A stretch of DNA of 12,996 bases from Bacteroidota bacterium (GTDB lineage Bacteria; Bacteroidota; Bacteroidia; Bacteroidales; VadinHA17). Position 1 is the stretch's first letter; every line of letters begins with the position of its first letter. This document shows, in pieces, positions 6,398 through 12,996 of the stretch. Position numbers and translations under genes: made by a program. The notes beneath the pieces were generated by a model that searched no databases, was not told the DNA's origin, and saw nothing but the letters and a program-made list of their open reading frames with translations. Location of the stretch: positions 1 to 12,996 of the forward strand of contig JAUWMO010000059.1 of assembly GCA_030613125.1 (NCBI GenBank), in the 5' to 3' direction.

Positions 6398-8146
6398 ATG
6401 TACAGAACACATACCTGCGGCGAATTAAATATTCATGATGTGAACACAATTGTTACTCTCAGTGGCTGGGTACAACGGTCCCGGGACCTGGGGGGTATGA
6501 CTTTTCTTGATCTTAGGGACAGATATGGCATAACACAACTGGTATTTAACATGGAAACAGATCCTGAACTATGTAAAAAAGCACGAAAATTAGGGAGAGA
6601 ATATGTTGTGCAGGCAATCGGGACTGTAACCGAAAGAAGTAATAAGAATAAAAATATTCCAACCGGTGAGATTGAAATTGTAGTTGATAATCTGACTGTT
6701 TTAAACCCGGCAGAAGTACCTCCATTTACTATTGAAACGAACACAGATGGTGGAGATGAATTACGAATGAAATTCAGATATCTTGACTTAAGAAGAGATC
6801 CTCTTAAGAAGAATCTGCTTTTAAGGCACAAATTGGCACAGGAAGTACGGAGCTATCTTAATTCAATGAATTTTATTGAGATTGAAACACCATATCTTAT
6901 TAAATCCACTCCTGAAGGGGCCCGGGATTTTGTAGTACCATCAAGGATGAACCAGGGACAATTTTATGCTCTCCCCCAATCACCGCAAACATTTAAACAG
7001 CTTTTAATGATCTCTGGTTACGACCGGTATTATCAGCTTGCAAGATGTTTTCGTGATGAAGACCTGAGAGCAGACCGCCAACCTGAATTCACACAAATTG
7101 ATTGTGAAATGTCATTCGTAGTACAAGATGATGTTTTGAATACTTTTGAAGGCCTGGTAAAATACCTTTTTTTAAAATTAAAAGGATTAGACCTCCGGGA
7201 TACTTTTCCAAGGATTCCATATGATGAAGCTATAAGGGATTATGGAACTGATAAACCCGACCTGAGATTTGAAATGAAAATAAAGGAAATTACCAGTTTA
7301 GCCAAAAATCAAGGTTTCAGGATATTTGATCAGGCAGAATATATTGGTGGCATATGTGCTTCATCATGTGCTGACTATTCAAGAAAACAACTCGACAAAC
7401 TGACTTCTTTTGTTACGCAACCACAAATTGGAGCAAAAGGGTTGGTTTTTGTTAAGTTTAATGAAGATGGCAGCGTAAAATCTTCAGTTGATAAATTCTT
7501 CGATTCTGAAGCTTTGAACAAATGGAAAGAAGTTTTTCAGGCAAAAGCCGGAGATCTGTTACTAATCCTTGCAGGAGACTCTACTGCAACATTGACTGCC
7601 CTGGCAGAATTAAGGCTGGAAATGGCCAATCAGATGGGACTAAGAGATAACAAGCTATTTGTCCCATTATGGGTAGTTGATTTTCCTTTATTGGAATGGA
7701 ATGATGAATCAGGAAGATATCATGCAAAACACCATCCGTTCACATCACCAAAGAGTGAAGATCTTAGATTTCTTGAATCTGATCCATCCAAAGTACATGC
7801 AGATGCCTACGACCTTGTTATAAATGGGGTGGAAATTGGCGGAGGATCAATCAGGATCCATGATAAGCAAATGCAACAAAAAATGTTCCGGCATCTTGGT
7901 TTCACAGATGAACTTGCTGAAACCCAATTCGGATTTTTAATGAATGCATTTAAATATGGCGCTCCACCGCATGGTGGAATTGCACTTGGTTTTGACAGGC
8001 TTGCTGCTTTGTTTGGAGGTTCTGAATCAATTCGTGATTTTATAGCTTTTCCAAAAAATAACTCCGGCAGGGATATAATGATCGAAAGTCCGTCTATCAT
8101 CTCTAATAACCAGCTTAATGAATTAAATCTTAAGGTTCGTCAATAA
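6398..8146 (+). CDS. aspS: Aspartate--tRNA ligase (bacterial type)
   Basis: Class IIb aminoacyl-tRNA synthetase that charges tRNA-Asp with aspartate using ATP. From the chosen ATG the protein has 582 residues, right for the bacterial type. It has an N-terminal OB-fold anticodon domain (about 1-105), the class II core, a bacterial GAD-type insertion (about 285-410) and a C-terminal catalytic half. Visible motifs are FRYLDLRRDP (126-135), the QSPQTFKQLLM block (194-204), motif 2 around RCFRDEDLRADRQPEFTQID (216-235) and motif 3 GIALGFDRLAAL (527-538). The frame is open from a TTG at 6371, but MYRTHTCGEL is the family-like N-terminus, so 6398 is preferred. Leu31 in RDLGG is the residue linked to discriminating enzymes; non-discriminating ones tend to have His there. 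I therefore infer that it charges tRNA-Asp only. It is divergent from tadA. Confidence 0.97.
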   Translation: MYRTHTCGELNIHDVNTIVTLSGWVQRSRDLGGMTFLDLRDRYGITQLVFNMETDPELCKKARKLGREYVVQAIGTVTERSNKNKNIPTGEIEIVVDNLTVLNPAEVPPFTIETNTDGGDELRMKFRYLDLRRDPLKKNLLLRHKLAQEVRSYLNSMNFIEIETPYLIKSTPEGARDFVVPSRMNQGQFYALPQSPQTFKQLLMISGYDRYYQLARCFRDEDLRADRQPEFTQIDCEMSFVVQDDVLNTFEGLVKYLFLKLKGLDLRDTFPRIPYDEAIRDYGTDKPDLRFEMKIKEITSLAKNQGFRIFDQAEYIGGICASSCADYSRKQLDKLTSFVTQPQIGAKGLVFVKFNEDGSVKSSVDKFFDSEALNKWKEVFQAKAGDLLLILAGDSTATLTALAELRLEMANQMGLRDNKLFVPLWVVDFPLLEWNDESGRYHAKHHPFTSPKSEDLRFLESDPSKVHADAYDLVINGVEIGGGSIRIHDKQMQQKMFRHLGFTDELAETQFGFLMNAFKYGAPPHGGIALGFDRLAALFGGSESIRDFIAFPKNNSGRDIMIESPSIISNNQLNELNLKVRQ

Positions 8147-8207
8147 TTGTTTAAAACTTCTGGAAAAATTTAATATTATCGTAACATAGAAGTAAAAATA
8201 AACATAT

Positions 8208-8215
8208 TAGTTTTG
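8208..8215 (+). promoter_or_regulatory. Possible -7 box for the STAS gene
   Basis: TAGTTTTG fits TAnnTTTG and lies 30 bp before the STAS start codon, implying a leader of about 24 nt. No matching -33 box was seen. The 99-bp gap after aspS shows no terminator, so read-through from aspS is also possible. Confidence 0.35.
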
Positions 8216-8245
8216 CGATTTTAAAATTTCATTGACGGATCAGTC

Positions 8246-8581
8246 ATGGTAAATATAAACAGAAGACAGAACGAAATCATAATATCATTTCAGGGCACTA
8301 ACCGGTTTAATTGTTTTATTGCCGATGAACTGGAAAAACACCTTCCGGTTTTTATTAAAATCAAGGTCTGTATTATAACTATCGATTTTCAGGAAATAGA
8401 CTTTATTGACACTTCCGGATTTAAATTCCTGATAAAGCTTGCAGTAGAATCAAGAGAACATGATTTTACATACAAGTTATGTAACTTATCAGAGGAGGTC
8501 AGGGAGTTGATCAACAGGGTAGATATGTCAGAAATTGTTCTGGATGAAACTTTGGTAGAAGCCTTACCCATTCAGCAATAA
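8246..8581 (+). CDS. STAS-domain protein (anti-sigma factor antagonist-like)
   Basis: Single-domain STAS protein of 111 residues, the size of SpoIIAA/RsbV-type anti-anti-sigma factors. The diagnostic strand-loop-helix is present at 50-65, with Asp55-Thr56-Ser57-Gly58 in IDFIDTSGFKFLI. Ser57 is at the position phosphorylated by HPK-type anti-sigma kinases in the family. The preceding VCIITIDFQEI strand and the C-terminal LSEEVRELINRVDM helix also fit. In known systems such a protein binds an anti-sigma kinase when unphosphorylated and releases the sigma factor. No cognate kinase, PP2C phosphatase or sigma factor is in the window, so its partner is unknown. It follows aspS in the same direction at 99 bp and ends before a convergent GSCFA gene, with a probable terminator between. 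Confidence 0.88.
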   Translation: MVNINRRQNEIIISFQGTNRFNCFIADELEKHLPVFIKIKVCIITIDFQEIDFIDTSGFKFLIKLAVESREHDFTYKLCNLSEEVRELINRVDMSEIVLDETLVEALPIQQ

Positions 8582-8720
8582 CCACAATATTTGCAACCAT
8601 AAGGTGCAATTATCTTCTTCTCTCATTCATAAAATAATTTCAACCGGCCTTTAATGTGCAACATAGCGTACATTTTAACTTTTCACATCTAACTATATAT
8701 GTGGCATTAACAGTAATTTA

Positions 8721-8751
8721 AATACGTATTTTAATACGTATTACTTTTTTT
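8721..8751 (+). terminator. Probable terminator behind the STAS gene (twin palindromes and T-run)
   Basis: The palindrome AATACGTATT occurs twice (8721-8730 and 8733-8742) with only TT between, so the two copies can pair with each other. A run of seven T follows at 8745-8751. The T-run side fits termination of plus-strand transcription, about 140 nt past the STAS stop. The stem is AT-rich, so it may be weak. Confidence 0.5.
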
Positions 8752-8769
8752 CTAACAATAAATCCGGGA

Positions 8770-9771
8770 TTAAGCGTTGTCAATCAAGTTTAATAATTCA
8801 GATTTCTCTTTTGAAAAGTCTAAATAGGGTTGTTGCGCTTTAAGAACCTGAATATCCTTAAGAATTTTTTCGGTAAATTTCCTGTATGCATCAGACCGGA
8901 CATCAAATGGTTTGTGATGTACAGCCTGTAAAATCTTTTCAACTTCCGGAATCATATCCAATGTTTTATTATCAAGCAATGACCTGCTGAATTTATCCCA
9001 GATATAGTTCACAGCCACCGGATTAAGATGAATCATATCTTCTGCATAAAACCGGTAATCCCTTAAGTCATCCATCATAATTTCATATGAGGGAAAGTAT
9101 TCAACATTTGTAAACATACTTACAAGTTGGTGTACAGCAACCAGTAATACTGCTTTGCTTAGCTGGTTTCCGGTGGCACCATCTTTCCAGTGCCTGATCG
9201 GACTGATTGTAAATAAAACCTTTACTTCGGGTTTTCGTTTAAAAAGTAACTTTAAAAAGGAAGCATATTCATCAATTATCTCTTCCTTACTTAAAAGTCT
9301 TCGGTCAAAATGTGTGGCCGGGAGTTTGTGGCAATTTGAAACCACCTGCCCATCTTTTTTCCATTCAAAGATCCTTGCTGTACCAAAAGTGATGAACAGA
9401 AAATCAGTCTCTCTCAAAAATTCAGATGAATCTTTGATCTTCTTATTTATTTTCTCAAGATAAACATCTTTATCAGAATGAGAAAAGCCGGTATAAAAAG
9501 AGAAGCTAAACCATTTATCATTATAAAAATGCAGGTCGGTCTCTGAAAATTTCTTTTTTTTAAAAAGGATCTTCAGGCTATTTAAAACTGATAATGGGTT
9601 GTAAACCACTCCAAAAGGATTAACATCTGTCTTAAACTTCAGCTCCTGCATTCGGCCACCAATGTGATTTGTAAAGCAGGAACCAATAAACATAGATCTG
9701 GATTTATAGGATATCTTCCAGGGAAATTCAGGGACAACTATTTTAGTTCTGAAACTGTCCGAATTTTGCAT
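8770..9771 (-). CDS. GSCFA-domain protein (SGNH-like hydrolase candidate)
   Basis: Member of the GSCFA family, common in Bacteroidota and of unproven function. The naming block is visible as SMFIGSCFTNHIG (26-38). FLFITFGTARIF (125-136), LFTISPIRHWKDG (186-198) and a late DMIHLNP block (245-251, Asp245 and His248) follow. Ser31 with that late D-x-x-H spacing resembles the catalytic plan of SGNH/GDSL esterases, so an esterase or acyl-transfer activity is a reasonable guess, not an established fact. Its 333 residues look complete. There is no signal peptide or membrane helix, so it is probably cytoplasmic. It starts 41 bp after the stop of an alpha/beta hydrolase on the same strand, so the two are probably one transcript. 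Confidence 0.9.
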   Translation of the reverse strand: MQNSDSFRTKIVVPEFPWKISYKSRSMFIGSCFTNHIGGRMQELKFKTDVNPFGVVYNPLSVLNSLKILFKKKKFSETDLHFYNDKWFSFSFYTGFSHSDKDVYLEKINKKIKDSSEFLRETDFLFITFGTARIFEWKKDGQVVSNCHKLPATHFDRRLLSKEEIIDEYASFLKLLFKRKPEVKVLFTISPIRHWKDGATGNQLSKAVLLVAVHQLVSMFTNVEYFPSYEIMMDDLRDYRFYAEDMIHLNPVAVNYIWDKFSRSLLDNKTLDMIPEVEKILQAVHHKPFDVRSDAYRKFTEKILKDIQVLKAQQPYLDFSKEKSELLNLIDNA

Positions 9772-9812
9772 TTTTTATTTTACAATTTGTTTTTTGAAAT
9801 TACATTCGGGAA

Positions 9813-10679
9813 TCACTTCATCTGTTTGTTCTGATTACGATTATTCAACACTGAAGTGATCCATCCCATAAGAAATTTAAAAACTTCTTCTTTCTCCGGT
9901 TCATTATGGATTTCATGGTATAATCCGTCCCAGATTTTAAGTGTATACTTATTTGGATTTGCTTCATAAAATTCCCTGGTTCCTTCAGGATCTGTAATAT
10001 TATCATCACTGCCGTGCATCAACAAAAGCGGAATGTCAGGTTTTGAGGAATTATTCAATGCTTTTTCCCCTGCATCGTGCAAAGATATTGCCATTTTAAA
10101 AGATATTTTATTATGTACCATGGGATCACTTAAATATCTGTCAACCACGTCTTTATCTCTTGAAATACTATCGGGACCAACATTGGAACTAGATTTAATA
10201 ATCATGTGTGGAAAGGTTTTTGACATAAGCCTCACTACTAACAATAACAACTTTGGAGGTTCATCTTTTAATTTAAGCCATGAAGAAGTGGCTATTACAC
10301 CATTGATCTGAGGCTGCCTGTCAATTGTGTAATTCAAAACCAGATTGCCGCCCATGCTGTTGCCGTAAAGAAAAACCGGTGTATCAGGGAAAAATGTTCT
10401 TGCTTTTTCAAGCAACAAATCAATATCTTTCATGAAAGCCTCATATGAAGGGATATCTCCCCGTTTCCCCTCAGATCTTCCATTACCGCGCAGATCAAAA
10501 GAGATGAACGCAATAGCTTTGTTGATAAATCTTTCTGCCCAAGGTGCGTATCTTGAAGAATGCTCTCCTATCCCATGTACCAGGCAAACTACCCCCAAAG
10601 GTTTGCTTTCCGGCACCCAAAATTGCATGAACAGTTCAAGGCCGTCATAACTCTTAATAAATAGTTGTTTATGTTTCAT
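9813..10679 (-). CDS. Alpha/beta hydrolase, monoacylglycerol lipase/lysophospholipase-like
   Basis: Serine hydrolase of the Hydrolase_4 (monoacylglycerol lipase or PldB-like) group, 288 residues. The likely triad is Ser108 in the GNSMG nucleophile elbow (106-110), Asp226 in MHGSDDNITDP, and His255 in GLYHEIHNEP. HGIGEHSSRY (35-44) is the oxyanion-hole loop typical of this group, and FDLRGNGRSEGKRG (61-74) is its usual next block. The expected substrate class is monoacylglycerols or lysophospholipids; the true substrate cannot be read from the sequence. There is no signal peptide or lipobox, so it is probably cytoplasmic. It is the first gene of a likely two-gene unit with the GSCFA protein and diverges from yjbQ across 126 bp. 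Confidence 0.92.
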   Translation of the reverse strand: MKHKQLFIKSYDGLELFMQFWVPESKPLGVVCLVHGIGEHSSRYAPWAERFINKAIAFISFDLRGNGRSEGKRGDIPSYEAFMKDIDLLLEKARTFFPDTPVFLYGNSMGGNLVLNYTIDRQPQINGVIATSSWLKLKDEPPKLLLLVVRLMSKTFPHMIIKSSSNVGPDSISRDKDVVDRYLSDPMVHNKISFKMAISLHDAGEKALNNSSKPDIPLLLMHGSDDNITDPEGTREFYEANPNKYTLKIWDGLYHEIHNEPEKEEVFKFLMGWITSVLNNRNQNKQMK

Positions 10680-10732
10680 CCGTTTATTATTTAAATATTA
10701 CTTATAAAGTTTATGCAACTGCATAGAAGAAC

Positions 10733-10763
10733 TTTCAGGCAAAGTAATAAAACCTTAACTTTG
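10733..10763 (+). promoter_or_regulatory. Predicted Bacteroidota-type promoter of the YjbQ gene
   Basis: TTTC (10733-10736) is followed by 19 bp and TAACTTTG (10756-10763). This is one mismatch from TTTG-N19-TAnnTTTG. Transcription would start near 10770, about 36 nt before the ATG at 10806. It sits in the divergent gap shared with the hydrolase gene. Confidence 0.5.
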
Positions 10764-10805
10764 TAATTATCCTTTTTCGAAGAATATTTTATTAAATGTA
10801 GAGAA

Positions 10806-11216
10806 ATGCAGCAAGTAATACAAATCAGCACTCCTGTCCAGAACGGTTTGTTTGATGTTACCGGTGAAGTTCAGGAAATAGTTGGAAAAAGCGGGATTAG
10901 CGAAGGAATGGTTAATGTATATGTTAGGGGGGCAACAGCAGCCATGATGATCCAGGAAAACTGGGACCAATCGGTACAGAATGATGTAATAAACCTGCTC
11001 AGAAAACTTATTCCTGCCGGAGTTTGGGAACATGACAGCCAGGATGATAATGGTGATGCACATTTAAAAGCCGGACTTGTTGGACCCAGTGAAACCATTC
11101 CTATAATGAACGGACAATTGGGATTGTCGACATGGCAGAATATTTTTCTTTGTGAATTTGACGGACCAAGAAACAGGCGGGAGATTGTGGTTACACTTTA
11201 CGATTCATCAAGATAA
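10806..11216 (+). CDS. YjbQ-family (UPF0047) protein
   Basis: Small protein of the YjbQ/UPF0047 family, 136 residues, which is full length. Some members show weak thiamine-phosphate synthase activity, but the physiological role is unsettled. Family marks are TAAMMIQEN (44-52, Glu51), EHD (75-77, His76), DAHLKAGLVGPSETIPI (84-100, His86), NGQLGLSTWQNIFLCEFDG (102-120) and PRNR (121-124). The first conserved His, in HTSA of the E. coli protein, is replaced by Gly42 within VRGATAA. The other two His are kept. A Gly at this place may mark a subfamily, as I recall similar VPGSTA versions, so this may not be loss of function. It has its own predicted promoter and diverges from the hydrolase gene. 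Confidence 0.9.
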   Translation: MQQVIQISTPVQNGLFDVTGEVQEIVGKSGISEGMVNVYVRGATAAMMIQENWDQSVQNDVINLLRKLIPAGVWEHDSQDDNGDAHLKAGLVGPSETIPIMNGQLGLSTWQNIFLCEFDGPRNRREIVVTLYDSSR

Positions 11217-11520
11217 AACAGGGTATGGTGAGAGTGCAATAGTTATTTGATTTTCATTAACCCCCTCCGTCCTCCTTTGTCGGACACCTCCCCCGAGGGA
11301 GGACATAAATCATCAAATATTTTACTTTCGGTTAACAATAATAACATGAGGGCGTAGCCTGGGTACATATAGCGAAGGTGCAGCCTGAACAAATTACGAT
11401 CGCACAGCGATTTAATGACACGACCAGAGGGAGTAAACTTAGCGAAGTCTGCCCGAACCTGCCCGAATAAGTCAGGCGGATAATTTAGGCGGGCTATCTC
11501 ATGAGCGTTAGAGAATATCC
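11217..11520. repeat. Gene-free stretch with hairpins and short repeats
   Basis: These 304 bases lie between the 3' ends of the YjbQ gene and queG, which converge. No credible reading frame was seen. There is a perfect 6-bp hairpin with a 4-nt loop (CCTCCC 11287-11292, GGGAGG 11297-11302) and a 5-bp hairpin ATCGC/GCGAT with a 3-nt loop (11399-11411). TAGCGAAG occurs twice (11370-11377 and 11440-11447), and CTGCCCGAA is repeated in tandem (11449-11457 and 11459-11467). The block is richer in G and C than the neighbouring intergenic DNA. It looks like remnants of dispersed intergenic repeats. The first hairpin could also help end transcription of the YjbQ gene, although no T-run follows. Confidence 0.5.
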
Positions 11521-12447
11521 CTAATCAATAAACCTGATATTCCTCATCAATCCCTTGTAACCTGACCTTTTCAGGGCAGAATTTTTGAATAGTTTTCTAA
11601 AGTCTTCCTCCCCAAGTTGATACCAATCATCCCTTGTCATCTCAAGAAACTTCTTTTCCGGTTCAAATTCTTCTATTTGATGTGGTTTAACTTTACGGTT
11701 CCAGGGGCAAACATCCTGGCATATGTCGCAACCAAAAGCGCGGTTTTGAAATTGCCCTTTAAATTGCCCGGGAATCTCCTCTTTTAACTCAACTGTTAAA
11801 TATGAAATACATTTACTTGCATCCACTACACAGGGTTGAACAATAGCCCCTGTAGGACAGGCATCTATACATTCTGTGCAGGTGCCGCAATAATCTTTTT
11901 TTGATGGCTCGTCATATTCCAGTTCCAAATCAACCATAAGTTCTCCCAGAAAAACAAATGATCCGTGTTTTTTTGAGATCAGCATGGAATTTTTTCCAAT
12001 CCACCCCAGTCCGGCCCTGGCGGCCCAGACCCTCTCAAGTACCGGGGCTGAATCAACAAAGGCCCTGCCATTTACCTCTCCGATCTCTTCGCGAATAAAA
12101 TCGAAAAGCTTGTTTAGTTTTCTTTTAACAACCAAATGATAATCTTCTCCGTATGCATATTTTGATATTACCGGGGCGTTTGGATTTTTTTGTTCTTCAG
12201 CCGGGAAATAATTGAGAATTACGGAGATAACTGACTTTGCTCCCGGCACGAGTGTTTGTGGATCAATCCTCTTTGAGAAATGCCTTGTCATGTACTTCAT
12301 TTCTCCAAACATGTGAGAGTTCAGCCAGTTTCTAAGGCGGGATGCATCTTCATCCAAAAAGGCAGCCTTTGCAATGCCGCAGGCGTCAAACCCAAGCTGT
12401 AAGGCTTCGGTTTTGATTATTTGGGAGAATTTAGTTTTCTGTGGCAT
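11521..12447 (-). CDS. queG: Epoxyqueuosine reductase QueG (short form)
   Basis: Cobalamin- and iron-sulfur-dependent reductase that turns epoxyqueuosine into queuosine in the anticodon wobble position of GUN tRNAs. The chosen start gives 308 residues. Family landmarks are LGFDACGIAKA (18-28), YGEDYH (99-104), VDSAPVLER with Asp132 (131-139), and AGLGWIGKNSMLI (145-157). Eight cysteines fit two [4Fe-4S] clusters: Cys187, 190, 193 and 197, Cys213, and Cys240, 243 and 247. The protein lacks the C-terminal HEAT-like extension of the 379-residue E. coli enzyme, a length that I believe is usual in Bacteroidota. The frame is open to an ATG at 12528 and beyond, but MPQKTKFSQIIKTEALQLGF is the family-like beginning. 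It stands alone, with the integrase fragment upstream. Confidence 0.93.
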   Translation of the reverse strand: MPQKTKFSQIIKTEALQLGFDACGIAKAAFLDEDASRLRNWLNSHMFGEMKYMTRHFSKRIDPQTLVPGAKSVISVILNYFPAEEQKNPNAPVISKYAYGEDYHLVVKRKLNKLFDFIREEIGEVNGRAFVDSAPVLERVWAARAGLGWIGKNSMLISKKHGSFVFLGELMVDLELEYDEPSKKDYCGTCTECIDACPTGAIVQPCVVDASKCISYLTVELKEEIPGQFKGQFQNRAFGCDICQDVCPWNRKVKPHQIEEFEPEKKFLEMTRDDWYQLGEEDFRKLFKNSALKRSGYKGLMRNIRFID

Positions 12448-12784
12448 AAATACAGAATCTGTTAAATCAAGAATCTGGTTTATTTTATCATATGTAATAT
12501 CTGCTGTAGCCTTTATAGCAAGTAGCATAAAAAGCAGCCATGATCTCCTGTCTCCCCTCTGGGATACTCCTTCAAGTCTATAGTAATACTCCTCTTTATT
12601 TTCAATTATATATTTACTTAAAAATATTACAATTTTAATGTTTGTACAAATTCTGACCTTAATATATTATTCCATGATGTGGGCAAACATCATATTTGGC
12701 TTTTTTACAGGCCTGCTCTGATTTTAGCATTAAATCAGTAAGACTATGATTTTAAAAGTCGAAGACGCATTAAAATCATTAAGA
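12448..12784. other. Intergenic region between queG and the integrase
   Basis: No gene I can support lies here. A perfect palindrome TTTGTACAAA occurs at 12641-12650. A 7-bp hairpin (12674-12680 with 12687-12693, loop GGGCAA) is followed by a T-rich stretch on the plus strand. No TAnnTTTG box for queG was found. The part next to the integrase stop holds the repeats listed separately. Confidence 0.6.
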
Positions 12785-12787
12785 CTA
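12718..12787 (-). repeat. Two related hairpins and a direct repeat behind the integrase
   Basis: A perfect 10-bp inverted repeat, ATGATTTTAA (12746-12755) with TTAAAATCAT (12770-12779), has a 14-nt loop. A second one, CTGATTT (12718-12724) with AAATCAG (12732-12738), has a 7-nt loop. An imperfect direct repeat (12727-12746 and 12767-12787, one mismatch and one indel) overlaps both and ends on the integrase stop codon. It could be a transcription end signal for the integrase or part of a recombination site. Confidence 0.5.
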
Positions 12788-12996
12788 ACTTTTTTGCAAA
12801 AGATTATCAAGCGGGCTTCTTACATTAAATTTACTCCTGTTAAGAACATGGGTATAGATCATCGTTGTTTTTACATTTTTATGTCCGAGCAATTCCTGTA
12901 CTGTTCTGATATCATATCCGTCTTCAAGCAAATGAGTGGCAAAGCTATGCCGGAAAGTGTTGCATCCTGCATTTTTGGTTATTTCAGCTGTTACTA
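12785..12996 (-). CDS. Tyrosine recombinase, integron-integrase-like, C-terminal fragment (cut by window edge)
   Basis: Only the last 69 residues are inside the window; the gene continues past 12996. The fragment carries the second half of the tyrosine recombinase catalytic domain: NTFRHSFATHLL (residues 12-23 of the fragment), ELLGHKNVKTT (34-44) and the nucleophile Tyr47 in MIYTHVL. The close, THVLNRSKFNVRSPLD (48-63), matches the THVL...GVRSPLD ending of integron integrases such as IntI1 and is not typical of XerC or XerD. Arg15, His38 and Tyr47 are in place. The His normally opening the HxxR motif is Asn12 (codon at 12959-12961). The start, and the extra internal segment that defines IntI, are not visible, so the IntI assignment rests on the C-terminus only. 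An attI site and cassettes, if present, would be to the right. Confidence 0.85.
   Translation of the reverse strand, partial: VTAEITKNAGCNTFRHSFATHLLEDGYDIRTVQELLGHKNVKTTMIYTHVLNRSKFNVRSPLDNLLQKS

Noticed and set aside
8757..8775. AATCCGGGATT palindrome at the GSCFA stop
   Set aside because: It is short, overlaps coding sequence and has no T-run, so I do not call it a terminator.
10767..11063. Open frame antisense to the YjbQ gene
   Set aside because: It is fully opposite a clear conserved gene, and its translation has no recognisable motifs.
12674..12710. Intrinsic terminator for a plus-strand gene
   Set aside because: A 7-bp hairpin with T-rich sequence after it is present, but no plus-strand gene ends nearby, so there is nothing for it to terminate.
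12779..12791. Integron core site (GTTRRRY) at the integrase stop
   Set aside because: The minus strand reads GTTAGTC, which misses the consensus by one base. attI normally lies at the other end of intI, and no attC-like partner was seen.

Overview
The window looks like ordinary chromosomal DNA of a Bacteroidota bacterium, probably order Bacteroidales or Marinilabiliales (inference). The evidence is an AT-rich sequence, several TAnnTTTG -7 boxes (three with a TTTG or TTTC box 19-20 bp upstream, the Bacteroidota promoter type), almost no Shine-Dalgarno sequences, a GSCFA-family protein and a short QueG. I see no rRNA, tRNA or CRISPR array.

Layout. Positions 8-5132 (minus strand) hold TatD, an NADP-type glutamate dehydrogenase, DprA and a second, NAD-type glutamate dehydrogenase. 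DprA lies between the two dehydrogenases and 21 bp behind the second, so those two genes are probably co-transcribed. Positions 5289-6333 (minus) hold a small two-helix membrane protein and the tRNA adenosine deaminase TadA. Facing away from TadA are AspS (6398-8146, plus) and a single-domain STAS protein (8246-8581, plus). Positions 8770-10679 (minus) hold a two-gene unit of a monoacylglycerol-lipase-like hydrolase followed by a GSCFA protein. A YjbQ-family protein (10806-11216, plus) diverges from it. Epoxyqueuosine reductase QueG (11521-12447, minus) follows a 300-bp repeat-containing non-coding stretch. The right edge cuts through a tyrosine recombinase on the minus strand, whose visible C-terminus closely resembles integron integrases (IntI).

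How the genes work together. The two dehydrogenases differ at the residues that set coenzyme choice in this family, suggesting one assimilatory (NADPH) and one catabolic (NAD) enzyme side by side. TadA, AspS and QueG all serve tRNA decoding or charging but are not one operon. The rest is housekeeping or of unknown role.

The most interesting places are the right edge and the non-coding blocks. The integrase fragment has Asn in place of the usual His of the HxxR motif, and a pair of related hairpins with an imperfect direct repeat sits directly behind its stop. If it is an IntI, any attI site and cassette array would lie just beyond position 12996. The non-coding blocks at about 818-1102 and 11217-11520 carry short repeats and hairpins that look like dispersed elements. 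I found no clear undescribed multi-gene system inside the window.
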